Program-made: the position numbers and the translations under genes
Shown: positions 1 to 5,156 of the stretch, piece after piece
Layout of the letters: each line of letters begins with the position of its first letter
Numbering within the stretch: position 1 is the stretch's first letter
Notes under the pieces: generated by a model
Seen by the model: the letters and a program-made list of their open reading frames with translations, nothing else
Databases searched by the model: none
What the model was told of the DNA's origin: nothing
Assembly (NCBI GenBank): GCA_030668425.1
Contig: DAOUTY010000140.1
Location: 1 to 5,156 of the forward strand
Reading direction: 5' to 3'
DNA length: 5,156 nucleotides
Source: Chloroflexota bacterium
Lineage (GTDB): Bacteria; Chloroflexota; Dehalococcoidia; SZUA-161

Positions 1-7
1 AGAACTG

Positions 8-16
8 TGCTATAAT
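8..16 (+). promoter_or_regulatory. Extended -10 promoter element for the S2P-tyrA-aroA-remA-gmk unit
   Basis: The bases read TGC followed directly by TATAAT (11-16), a perfect TGn-TATAAT extended -10. Transcription would start near 22-24, giving a leader of only about 12 bases before the ATG at 36. A -35 box at normal spacing would lie before the window, so it cannot be checked. Extended -10 promoters can work with a poor -35. The five genes downstream are closely spaced with no second obvious promoter, so this could drive all of them. It remains a motif match only. Confidence 0.5.
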
Positions 17-35
17 AACGCGGCAGGTCGTAGCT

Positions 36-731
36 ATGCTCCTTCGCTATTTCAATTTGCTCTTAGATGATCCCGCGGTGTTTTTCTATCTCATAGGGAT
101 TGTCACGGTAGGTTTGCTCATTGCGATTACAGTCCATGAATTTGGCCATGCCTTGTTGGCCAACTGGCTGGGCGATCCTACAGCGAAGAGGTTAGGGAGG
201 TTATCATTAAACCCTATCAAGCATCTCGACCCCATGGGCACTTTGATGATTTTCCTCGTTGGCTTCGGATGGGGCAAGCCCGTTCCTGTAGATTATCAAC
301 AACTGGGTCGAAACCCGAGGAGAGGAATGGCTCTGGTTGCTGTTGCTGGCGCCTTGTCCAACCTTGTCTTAGCTGCGTTGTTCGGAGCGCTGGTAAGAGC
401 GGGGATAGTAGCCTGGCATTCGCCACGATATCTATACATTGATGGCTGGGAGTTGGGCTCGGTTGCTGCTGATCTGGTGGGGTATATAATCTTCTTCAAT
501 TTGATTTTGGCGGTCTTTAATCTTATTCCGATCTCCCCGTTGGATGGGTTCAAGGTTGCTGTTGGCATACTCCCCTCGCGCCAGGCTTACGCATTGGCAA
601 AGATGGAGCGTTGGGGCCCTATGTTCTTGCTGGTGCTTCTCTTTTTCGGATACTTCACTGGGGTTCTCTGGGATATCCTGATTCGTCCGGTAGATGGATT
701 TATGCGTCTTTTTGCAGGGCAAGGATTCTAG
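36..731 (+). CDS. Site-2 protease family (M50) membrane zinc metalloprotease
   Basis: This 231-residue protein is a polytopic membrane protease of the M50 family, which cuts substrates inside or next to the membrane. The zinc-binding HEFGH motif is at residues 34-38, with two His ligands and the catalytic Glu, at the end of the first hydrophobic segment (about 13-33). NPIKHLDPMGT (59-69) and GWGKPVPV (78-85) are typical of the short M50B group found in many bacteria. NLIPISPLDG (162-171) supplies the third zinc ligand, Asp170. Further hydrophobic segments lie near 70-78, 98-120, 148-168 and 195-213. No PDZ domain is present, unlike RseP, and the length fits the compact family. The ATG at 36 is preceded by a weak GGCAGG at 22-27. 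It is the first gene of the unit and ends 15 bases before tyrA. The substrate is unknown, and its place beside aromatic biosynthesis genes gives no clear hint. The family call is secure; the specific role is not. Confidence 0.93.
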   Translation: MLLRYFNLLLDDPAVFFYLIGIVTVGLLIAITVHEFGHALLANWLGDPTAKRLGRLSLNPIKHLDPMGTLMIFLVGFGWGKPVPVDYQQLGRNPRRGMALVAVAGALSNLVLAALFGALVRAGIVAWHSPRYLYIDGWELGSVAADLVGYIIFFNLILAVFNLIPISPLDGFKVAVGILPSRQAYALAKMERWGPMFLLVLLFFGYFTGVLWDILIRPVDGFMRLFAGQGF

Positions 732-736
732 TCTTT

Positions 737-742
737 GGGGTG
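737..742 (+). promoter_or_regulatory. Ribosome binding site deciding the tyrA start
   Basis: GGGGTG lies 4 bases before the TTG at 747 and differs by one base from the GAGGTG part of the ideal Shine-Dalgarno sequence. The longer alternative start, TTG at 735, would overlap this site and has only AAGG at 721-724, 10 bases upstream. I therefore prefer 747, which also puts the protein's N-terminus right at the Rossmann strand, as is usual for TyrA. Confidence 0.5.
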
Positions 743-746
743 TAGA

Positions 747-1610
747 TTGGAAAGGATAGCAATAATAGGACTTGGTCTAATGGGGGGTTCACTCGCGTCA
801 GCCTTGAAGGAGGCAGGGGACATCGAGACGGAAATCACAGGATTCAGCAGACGCTCAGAGACAGTGGCCAGGGCAAAGGATGGCCATCTCATAGATAGGG
901 CTGCTGATGACTTGGCATCAGCTGTACAAGTCGCAAGTTTAGTTATCATAGCCACGCCAGTTATGGCTATCAGAGAGGTGCTGAAAGGTATAGCTGGCCA
1001 CCTTTCTCACGGTTGTGTGGTGACCGATGTCGGCAGCACTAAAGTGAAGGTTATGGAGTGGGCGGACGAGTATTTGCCGCATAATGTTGACTTCATTGGG
1101 GGACATCCCATGGCAGGGAAAGAGACCTCGGGTGTAGACGAGGCCGATCCCAATCTCTTTCGTGGTTGTGTGTACTGCCTTACTCCTGCTCCAAGCGCGA
1201 GTCCTGAAGGGGTGCAAAAGCTTGGAATAATAGTGCGGTCTATTGGAGCTAAACCTTTTCTTATCGATGCCAGGACACATGACAGGCTAGTAGCTGGCGT
1301 CAGTCATTTGCCTATGTTGCTCTCAGCGGCATTTGTTTCCAGTACGGTGAGCAGCCCATCTTGGCCAGAGATGGCCAAGCTTGCGTCAAGGGGTTACCGG
1401 GATCTATCGCGGTTGGCCTCAGGGAACCCGGATATGAACCGTGATATATGTCTCAGCAATAGGGAGGAGATTGTCTACTGGATAGACTGCTACATCGAGG
1501 GACTGAAGAAACTCCGTTCTCTAGTGGATGAGAATGGTGAGGGACTTAAAGATGCGCTTGTTCGTGCTCAGGAGGCAAGAGAAAGATGGCTTAAGGAGGA
1601 GGGTCGGTGA
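747..1610 (+). CDS. tyrA: Prephenate (or arogenate) dehydrogenase, TyrA
   Basis: TyrA oxidatively decarboxylates prephenate to 4-hydroxyphenylpyruvate (or arogenate to tyrosine) in the cytoplasm. With the TTG at 747 the protein has 287 residues, normal for a single-domain TyrA without chorismate mutase or ACT domain. The N-terminal Rossmann fold carries GLGLMGGS (8-15) and VTDVGSTK (92-99). The substrate region carries GGHPMAGKETSG (118-129), with the conserved His, then SHLPM (186-190) and RGYRDLSRLASGNP (215-228). Two details stand out. After the second beta strand the residues are GFSRR (32-36), where NAD-specific enzymes usually have an Asp or Glu; Ser-Arg-Arg hints at NADP use. The usual SHLPH is SHLPM here. 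The alternative start TTG at 735 would add four residues. The stop overlaps the aroA start, so the two genes are probably translationally coupled. The sequence alone does not settle prephenate versus arogenate. Confidence 0.93.
   Translation: MERIAIIGLGLMGGSLASALKEAGDIETEITGFSRRSETVARAKDGHLIDRAADDLASAVQVASLVIIATPVMAIREVLKGIAGHLSHGCVVTDVGSTKVKVMEWADEYLPHNVDFIGGHPMAGKETSGVDEADPNLFRGCVYCLTPAPSASPEGVQKLGIIVRSIGAKPFLIDARTHDRLVAGVSHLPMLLSAAFVSSTVSSPSWPEMAKLASRGYRDLSRLASGNPDMNRDICLSNREEIVYWIDCYIEGLKKLRSLVDENGEGLKDALVRAQEARERWLKEEGR
1593..1599 (+). promoter_or_regulatory. Strong ribosome binding site for aroA
   Basis: AAGGAGG lies inside the 3' end of tyrA, 7 bases before the GTG at 1607. It supports the GTG start, since there is no ATG between it and the first conserved AroA motif. 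Confidence 0.8.
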
Positions 1611-2893
1611 AGCAGAGAGTGAAGAACGCTCGCGCTCTGGAAGGCGAGATTTATCCTCCTAGTGATAAGTCAATCTCCCACCGTGCCGTGATCTTGAACA
1701 GCGTGGCCAACGGCAACGCCAGGATCGTCAACTTTTCACAAGCCGGCGACTGTTCTGCCACAGTAGCCTGTCTACAGGCACTGGGTGTGAAAATAGAGCC
1801 CTGCGTGGGCGGGGAACTCCTGGTCCAAGGAGCGGGTAAAGAGGGCTTGAATGAGCCTGAGGATGTTCTCAATGCTGAAAACAGTGCCACTACGATGCGC
1901 ATTCTCACCGGCCTGCTCGCAGCACAATCGTTTTTATCAGTTGTAACCGGAGACAGGTCGCTACGTTCCCGTCCCATGGGCCGCGTGATTAAGCCATTAA
2001 GGTTGATGGGGGCCCGCATCTGGGGACGGCATGATGATACTCGGGCACCATTGGTGATACAGGGTGGGCAACTTCACGGGATTCACTATCAGCTTCCTGT
2101 TGCCAGCGCTCAACTGAAGTCCGCTCTTCTACTCGCAGGTCTTTTTTCTCGAGGGGATACCATAATACAGGAGCCAATGCCCTCGCGCGACCATACTGAA
2201 CGATTGCTCAATGCAATGGGCGCTGAGATCAAGGTATCAGGTGATACCATCACGCTTTCTCCGAGCTCCCTGGATGCTATTGATTTGACCATACCCGGGG
2301 ACATTAGCTCTGCCGCTTTATGGCTGGTTGCCGGTGCTGTTCATCATCAGGCCAGAATTCGATTGCTGAGTACAGGCATCAACCCAACCAGGAGCGGTAT
2401 TCTCGATGTATTGCGCTTGATGGGAGCCGATCTGACAGTTAGCAACGAGCGTGTATTGAGTGGTGAACCTGTCGCTGATCTGGAGGTACGGTCGAGTTCT
2501 CTCACTGGCGTAGAGATCGGAGGAGAACTCATTCCCAGGCTCATCGATGAAATCCCGCTGGTAGCCCTGGCAGCTTCTGTGGCGCACGGGAAAACAGTAG
2601 TAAAGGATGCTGAAGAACTCCGAGTGAAAGAGACTGACAGAATCAGTGCAACTGTAAAGGAACTCTCGAAGATGGGTGCAGATGCTAAGGAGCTTCCCGA
2701 TGGCATGATTATCTACGGGGGAAAGAAGCTGCATGGCGCAAGTTGCGACAGCCACGGAGACCATCGCTTGGCTATGATGCTTGGGGTAGCTGCTCTGATT
2801 GCTGATGGGGAAACAGAGATTGACAAATCTGAAGCAGCAGATATATCATATCCCACATTCTGGGATGACCTGGAACGGCTCACTGCAGGGTAG
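1607..2893 (+). CDS. aroA: 3-phosphoshikimate 1-carboxyvinyltransferase (EPSP synthase)
   Basis: AroA joins phosphoenolpyruvate to shikimate 3-phosphate, the sixth step of the shikimate pathway. The 428 residues match the family length. Visible motifs in order are PPSDKSISHRA (17-27), NSATTMR (92-98), GDRSLRSRPMGRV (115-127), SAQLK (167-171), RDHTER (194-199), NPTRSGI (259-265), LIDEIPLVA (312-320, with catalytic Asp314), RVKETDR (339-345) and HGDHRLAM (383-390). SAQxK, RDHTE and NPTR are marks of the class II group (Bacillus, Agrobacterium CP4), not the E. coli class I group. Ala94 sits where glyphosate-sensitive enzymes have Gly (E. coli Gly96), as in CP4, so reduced glyphosate inhibition is an inference. 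The GTG start overlaps the tyrA stop (GTGA), pointing to coupled translation. The remA start follows 27 bases after the stop. All substrate and catalytic motifs look intact, and I am confident of the function. Confidence 0.97.
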   Translation: MKQRVKNARALEGEIYPPSDKSISHRAVILNSVANGNARIVNFSQAGDCSATVACLQALGVKIEPCVGGELLVQGAGKEGLNEPEDVLNAENSATTMRILTGLLAAQSFLSVVTGDRSLRSRPMGRVIKPLRLMGARIWGRHDDTRAPLVIQGGQLHGIHYQLPVASAQLKSALLLAGLFSRGDTIIQEPMPSRDHTERLLNAMGAEIKVSGDTITLSPSSLDAIDLTIPGDISSAALWLVAGAVHHQARIRLLSTGINPTRSGILDVLRLMGADLTVSNERVLSGEPVADLEVRSSSLTGVEIGGELIPRLIDEIPLVALAASVAHGKTVVKDAEELRVKETDRISATVKELSKMGADAKELPDGMIIYGGKKLHGASCDSHGDHRLAMMLGVAALIADGETEIDKSEAADISYPTFWDDLERLTAG

Positions 2894-2908
2894 AAGCTAT
2901 TACGGCCA

Positions 2909-2914
2909 AAGGAG
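2909..2914 (+). promoter_or_regulatory. Ribosome binding site for remA
   Basis: AAGGAG lies 6 bases before the GTG at 2921. It fixes that GTG as the start; the next in-frame Met (residue 16) would remove the conserved GFGN motif. Confidence 0.75.
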
Positions 2915-2920
2915 AAGGGA

Positions 2921-3205
2921 GTGAACACAGAATTAATACACGTTGGTTTTGGCAACATCTTAGCGATGAATAAGGTTGTTGCTATTGTTTCACCGGGTTC
3001 AGCACCTATCAAGCGCTTGGTCGAGCAAGCAGGTGGTCAAGGGATGCTGATTGATATGACCAATGGCAAAAGAACAAAGACGATCATTATTATGGACAGT
3101 GGGCACATCGCTCTGATGGCAATAGGTTCCAAGACTATTGCCGCCAGGGTAGAGGCTAACCGTAACGGCGCTTTTCTTGGCCAGACAAAGCGTTACAGGG
3201 AGTAG
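2921..3205 (+). CDS. remA: RemA-like DNA-binding regulator (DUF370)
   Basis: This 94-residue protein belongs to the DUF370/RemA family. It begins with IHVGFGNIL (6-14), followed by VSPGSAPIKR (23-32), GMLIDMTNGKRTK (41-53) and IIIMDSGHIALMAI (55-68). In Bacillus subtilis RemA is a cytoplasmic DNA-binding protein that activates biofilm matrix and osmoprotection genes. Against the B. subtilis sequence as I recall it, the DNA-contact Arg18 and Arg50 positions are Lys here, while Arg51 and Pro29 are kept, so the basic character survives. The tail after about residue 80 ends in a basic stretch, QTKRYRE. It starts at GTG and ends 4 bases before gmk. The remA-gmk pairing is widely conserved, including in B. 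subtilis. Family membership is sure. The target genes in this organism are unknown, and the biofilm role should not be assumed. Confidence 0.9.
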   Translation: MNTELIHVGFGNILAMNKVVAIVSPGSAPIKRLVEQAGGQGMLIDMTNGKRTKTIIIMDSGHIALMAIGSKTIAARVEANRNGAFLGQTKRYRE

Positions 3206-3209
3206 ATGA

Positions 3210-3818
3210 GTGGAGTCGAAAAAAGCTGGAGGCTCGCTACTGATTGTAATTTCAGGCCCTTCTGGAGTGGGCAAGGATGCTCTGCTTCATGGGATGAGAA
3301 AGTCGAGCCTACCGTTGCATTTTGTAGTTACTGTTACCACCCGTCCCCGAAGACAGGGGGAGATTGATGGCGGCGACTACCATTTTATATCCAAGTCCGA
3401 GTTTGAGCAGATGATAGAGAGGAGAGAGTTCCTCGAATGGGCCAATGTCTACGGCAATTTCTATGGGGTGCCGAAACGCGAACTGCAGCAAGCTCAAGTC
3501 AAAGAATTGGATGCGGTAGTAAAAGTGGATGTTCAAGGGGCTGCTACTATCAAGAGTATCCTTCCGGGGGCCGTGTTCATATTCGTGGCTGCCCCTTCAA
3601 TGGGAGAGTTGAAGGAGCGACTGAAGCAGCGCAAGACTGAATCCGGCGTTGACTTGGAGCTGAGGACGAAAGCTGCTGAGGAAGAAATGAGCAGCTTGAA
3701 TTTATTTGACTACGTGATTATTAATTATGAAGGCCATGTGGAAAGAGCTGTTTCTCAGGTCGAGTCTATTATCACCGCCGAGAAATGTCGGGTAAAGGCG
3801 AGATCGATTGAGATTTAG
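3210..3818 (+). CDS. gmk: Guanylate kinase
   Basis: Gmk phosphorylates GMP to GDP with ATP in the cytoplasm, an essential step of guanine nucleotide synthesis and recycling. The 202 residues fit the family. The P-loop is GPSGVGKD (16-23), the GMP-binding region shows TVTTRPRRQGE (41-51) and GGDYHFIS (54-61), and EFLEWANVYGNFYGVP (73-88) is characteristic. VKVDVQGA follows near 108-115, and the C-terminal FDYVIIN fits the last strand. The last P-loop residue is Asp instead of the usual Ser/Thr. The start is GTG at 3210, with AGGGAG at 3197-3202 inside the end of remA. The ATG at 3206 is out of frame and the next in-frame Met (29) would remove the P-loop. The omega subunit gene rpoZ, which often follows gmk, is absent; a hairpin and a new promoter come next instead. 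Confidence 0.97.
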   Translation: MESKKAGGSLLIVISGPSGVGKDALLHGMRKSSLPLHFVVTVTTRPRRQGEIDGGDYHFISKSEFEQMIERREFLEWANVYGNFYGVPKRELQQAQVKELDAVVKVDVQGAATIKSILPGAVFIFVAAPSMGELKERLKQRKTESGVDLELRTKAAEEEMSSLNLFDYVIINYEGHVERAVSQVESIITAEKCRVKARSIEI

Positions 3819-3824
3819 AGAGAC

Positions 3825-3847
3825 CCCGCAAAGAGACCAACTGCGGG
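3825..3847 (+). terminator. GC-rich hairpin after gmk, possible terminator
   Basis: CCCGCA (3825-3830) pairs perfectly with TGCGGG (3842-3847) across an 11-base loop, starting 7 bases after the gmk stop. There is no T tract after it, so it is not a classic intrinsic terminator. Its position at the end of the five-gene unit and just before the next promoter is what suggests a role in 3' end formation or transcript stability. Confidence 0.35.
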
Positions 3848-3850
3848 AGC

Positions 3851-3878
3851 TTGAGCACAGGAACCCCGGGGATATAAG
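3851..3878 (+). promoter_or_regulatory. Predicted sigma-70-type promoter for rex
   Basis: TTGAGC (3851-3856) and TATAAG (3873-3878) are separated by 16 bases. They match the -35 consensus at 4 of 6 bases and the -10 at 5 of 6. Transcription would begin near 3885, giving a leader of about 70 bases before rex. The location in the only sizeable gap on the + strand supports it. It is a motif call only. Confidence 0.5.
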
Positions 3879-3929
3879 TCTTCGCCGCCCGATGGAGGCG
3901 CATCGCTTTCGTCGAGTGTTACATTTGGG

Positions 3930-3944
3930 GCCAACTATGTTGGC
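3930..3944 (+). repeat. Perfect inverted repeat in the rex leader
   Basis: GCCAAC (3930-3935), TAT, GTTGGC (3939-3944) form a perfect 6-base inverted repeat with a 3-base centre. It extends by two G-U pairs in RNA. It lies in the predicted leader, 12 bases before the preferred rex ATG. It could be an operator or a small RNA hairpin. It does not resemble the known Rex site, TTGTGA with a spacer and TCACAA. Confidence 0.55.
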
Positions 3945-3956
3945 TTGAGTGAAAAA

Positions 3957-4592
3957 ATGCAAAGACAAATTCCGGAAGTGGTTGTATCGCGGCTGCCGAT
4001 GTATGTGCGCGGCCTTGCCGAATTACACCAGGACGATATTGACTTCATAAATTCCAAGGACCTGGGGCATCGTTTCGGGATGTCACCAGACCAGATTAGG
4101 AAGGACCTGAGCTACTTCGGTAAGTTTGGCAGGCAGGGCAGAGGTTATAACGTAGCTCTGCTGCTTAGTGAGTTGAGGCAGATTCTAGGTCTGGATCGGC
4201 AGTGGTGTATGGCAATTGTTGGTGTTGGGCGGTTGGGAAGGGCAATTATGGACTACAAGGGTTTTGTCCCACGAGGATTCAAGATAGTGGCTGCTTTCGA
4301 CAAAGAGCGTAATGTGATTGGCAAGAGGGTGAGCGGTGTAGTAATTCAGGATATGGCAGAACTTGAGACAGCTGTCAGGGATAAAAAAGTTGATATTGCG
4401 GTTGTTGCGGTGCCTTCGACTGAGGCGCAGGAGGTTATCGATAAGTTGGTTCGGAGCGGGATCAAGTCCATCCTGAACTATGCTCCAGTTTATGCCTACG
4501 TGCCCAAGGATGTGAGGCTGGAGGCGATTGACCCAGTGCTGGCCTTGCAAGGCATGACATACTATCTGGCCAGAAGCCAGGATTACCGGTGA
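3957..4592 (+). CDS. rex: Redox-sensing transcriptional repressor Rex
   Basis: Rex is a dimeric repressor that leaves DNA when NADH binds, switching on fermentation, respiration and related genes when the NADH/NAD+ ratio rises. From the ATG at 3957 it has 211 residues, the usual length. The N-terminal winged helix (about 1-80) contains IPEVVVSRLPMYVRGL (5-20) and the recognition region QIRKDLSYFGKFGRQGRGY (46-64). The Rossmann domain has IVGVGRLGRA (87-96) and Asp115 at the end of the second strand, where an acidic residue binds the NADH ribose. The C-terminal swap helix region ends YYLARSQDYR. An alternative TTG start at 3945 would add four residues but has no ribosome binding site, and the inverted repeat ends directly against it. 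The ATG has only a weak GAGTGA, so the start is uncertain. It appears to be transcribed alone from its own promoter and faces the converging atp operon. Confidence 0.95.
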   Translation: MQRQIPEVVVSRLPMYVRGLAELHQDDIDFINSKDLGHRFGMSPDQIRKDLSYFGKFGRQGRGYNVALLLSELRQILGLDRQWCMAIVGVGRLGRAIMDYKGFVPRGFKIVAAFDKERNVIGKRVSGVVIQDMAELETAVRDKKVDIAVVAVPSTEAQEVIDKLVRSGIKSILNYAPVYAYVPKDVRLEAIDPVLALQGMTYYLARSQDYR

Positions 4593-4675
4593 AGGCAATT
4601 GACAAATTCGGCAGGAGGTCTAAGCCGGTTTGGTTGGCGAGTGCTTGATCTGTCTATTCATATAGCAGCAGAGAC
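4593..4675. other. Convergent spacer between rex and atpC
   Basis: These 83 bases separate two stop codons that face each other. I see no strong hairpin with a T tract on either strand, so no clear terminator for rex or for the atp operon. It contains AGGAGGT (4613-4619) with no credible reading frame after it, and a loose copy of GCAG-AG-CTAAGC at 4611-4625 and again at 4668-4681, which may be chance. Confidence 0.6.
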
Positions 4676-5098
4676 CTAAGCTCTGGGTCGCCTTTTTCGG
4701 CTTTTCTCGGCCACCTTAAGCCTCATCAGGGAACGAAGCATCGCTGCTTGGACGCGGGCATGGTCAGCCTCTGAAGGTGATAGGGTGATCCTCTGTTCAG
4801 CACGGAGCTTGGCTTCTTCAGCACGAGCGATATCGATCTCATCAGCTCTCTCAGCAGTGTCAGCCAGCACTGTTACCTTATCACCCTGCACCTCGAGGAA
4901 TCCGCCGCTGACAAAGATTGATTGCTCTTCGCCATCTCGTCTAACCATGAGCTCGCCGGGCTGCAGCATGGTCATCAGGGGGGCATGCTGTGGCAGTATG
5001 CCGAGTTGTCCCTCGATACCCGGTGCAATTATGACATCGACATCCGCGGAGTAAACAAGTCGCTCGGCAGTTACGATCTCGAGACTCAGTTTTGCCAT
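4676..5098 (-). CDS. atpC: F1Fo ATP synthase epsilon subunit
   Basis: AtpC is part of the F1 central stalk with gamma and can inhibit ATP hydrolysis through its C-terminal helices. The 140 residues show the N-terminal beta sandwich with LEIVTAERLVYSADVD (6-21), the APGIEGQLGILPQHAPLMT block (25-43) and VSGGFLEV (63-70). The helical C-terminal part (about 87-131) starts with IDIARA (88-93), which fits the I(L)DxxRA pattern linked to ATP binding by epsilon in some bacteria. The tail, KSRKRRPRA, is strongly basic. The ATG overlaps the atpD stop by one base (TAATG) with no good ribosome binding site close by, so it is probably translated by reinitiation after atpD. As the usual last gene of an atp operon it converges on rex. 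The call is secure. Confidence 0.96.
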   Translation of the reverse strand: MAKLSLEIVTAERLVYSADVDVIIAPGIEGQLGILPQHAPLMTMLQPGELMVRRDGEEQSIFVSGGFLEVQGDKVTVLADTAERADEIDIARAEEAKLRAEQRITLSPSEADHARVQAAMLRSLMRLKVAEKSRKRRPRA

Positions 5099-5156
5099 TA
5101 TTCGCTTTGCAGGCTTCTCGCCTTCTCCTCAGCTTCGTCTATGGTGCCTACCATAA
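5098..5156 (-). CDS. atpD: F1Fo ATP synthase beta subunit, C-terminal end only
   Basis: The last 18 codons of a gene cut by the window edge read MVGTIDEAEEKARSLQSE and then TAA at 5100-5098. This is the standard C-terminus of the beta subunit, where MVGTIDEA follows an aromatic residue; the two remaining bases, TT, would fit a Phe codon. The position directly upstream of atpC and the TAATG overlap agree with the usual atpD-atpC order. Nothing can be said about the catalytic part, which is outside the window. Confidence 0.9.
   Translation of the reverse strand, partial: MVGTIDEAEEKARSLQSE

Noticed and set aside
2318..2764. 148-codon open frame on the - strand
   Set aside because: It lies wholly inside aroA, whose frame shows all family motifs; the antisense product resembles no family and has no supporting start signal.
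3938..3949. ATG-TTG-GCT-TGA mini-frame before rex
   Set aside because: Three codons inside the inverted repeat with no ribosome binding site at proper distance; likely chance.
4185..4598. 137-codon open frame on the - strand over rex
   Set aside because: It is antisense to the conserved Rossmann domain of rex and its translation shows no recognisable domain.
4599..4604. Perfect TTGACA -35 box just after rex
   Set aside because: No -10-like sequence occurs at 15-19 bases downstream, and no + strand gene follows.
3819..4675. Canonical Rex operator TTGTGA with TCACAA
   Set aside because: No such pair was seen by eye in the rex upstream region or the spacer.
4616..4677. AGGTCT and AGACCT pair flanking the rex-atpC spacer
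   Set aside because: Only six bases with a 50-base gap and no T tract; too weak for a terminator or an insertion-sequence end.

Overview
The window looks like an ordinary bacterial chromosome segment, about half G+C, with seven complete or nearly complete housekeeping genes plus the 3' tip of an eighth. I see no phage, transposon, CRISPR, rRNA or tRNA signal. The protein styles suggest a member of Chloroflexota, perhaps Dehalococcoidia-like: RemA (DUF370) next to Gmk, a Rex of the common 211-residue form, a guanylate kinase with GPSGVGKD, and an ATP synthase epsilon subunit with a basic tail. This placement is from memory of the families, not a search, and is moderate at best.

Left part (1-3818, + strand). 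Five closely packed genes form what is almost certainly one transcription unit: a site-2 protease family membrane metalloprotease, tyrA (prephenate/arogenate dehydrogenase), aroA (EPSP synthase), remA/DUF370 and gmk (guanylate kinase). A perfect extended -10 element sits just upstream of the first gene. Gaps are 15, -4, 27 and 4 bases. Four of the five genes must start at GTG or TTG.

Middle part (3819-4592, + strand). A 138-base gap holds a GC-rich hairpin, a plausible sigma-70-type promoter and a perfect short inverted repeat. It is followed by rex, the NADH/NAD+ sensing repressor.

Right part (4593-5156). An 83-base convergent spacer is followed on the - strand by atpC (F1 epsilon subunit) and the last 18 codons of atpD (beta subunit), which overlap as TAATG. 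This is the 3' end of an atp operon reading toward rex.

Functionally, AroA makes the chorismate precursor and TyrA uses the prephenate derived from chorismate to make tyrosine. Gmk makes GDP, RemA is a small DNA-binding regulator, Rex links transcription to redox state, and the atp genes make ATP. I found no convincing undescribed system. The points most worth a second look are the Ala at the glyphosate-determining Gly position of AroA, the Asp in the Gmk P-loop, the inverted repeat in front of rex, and an orphan Shine-Dalgarno sequence downstream of rex.
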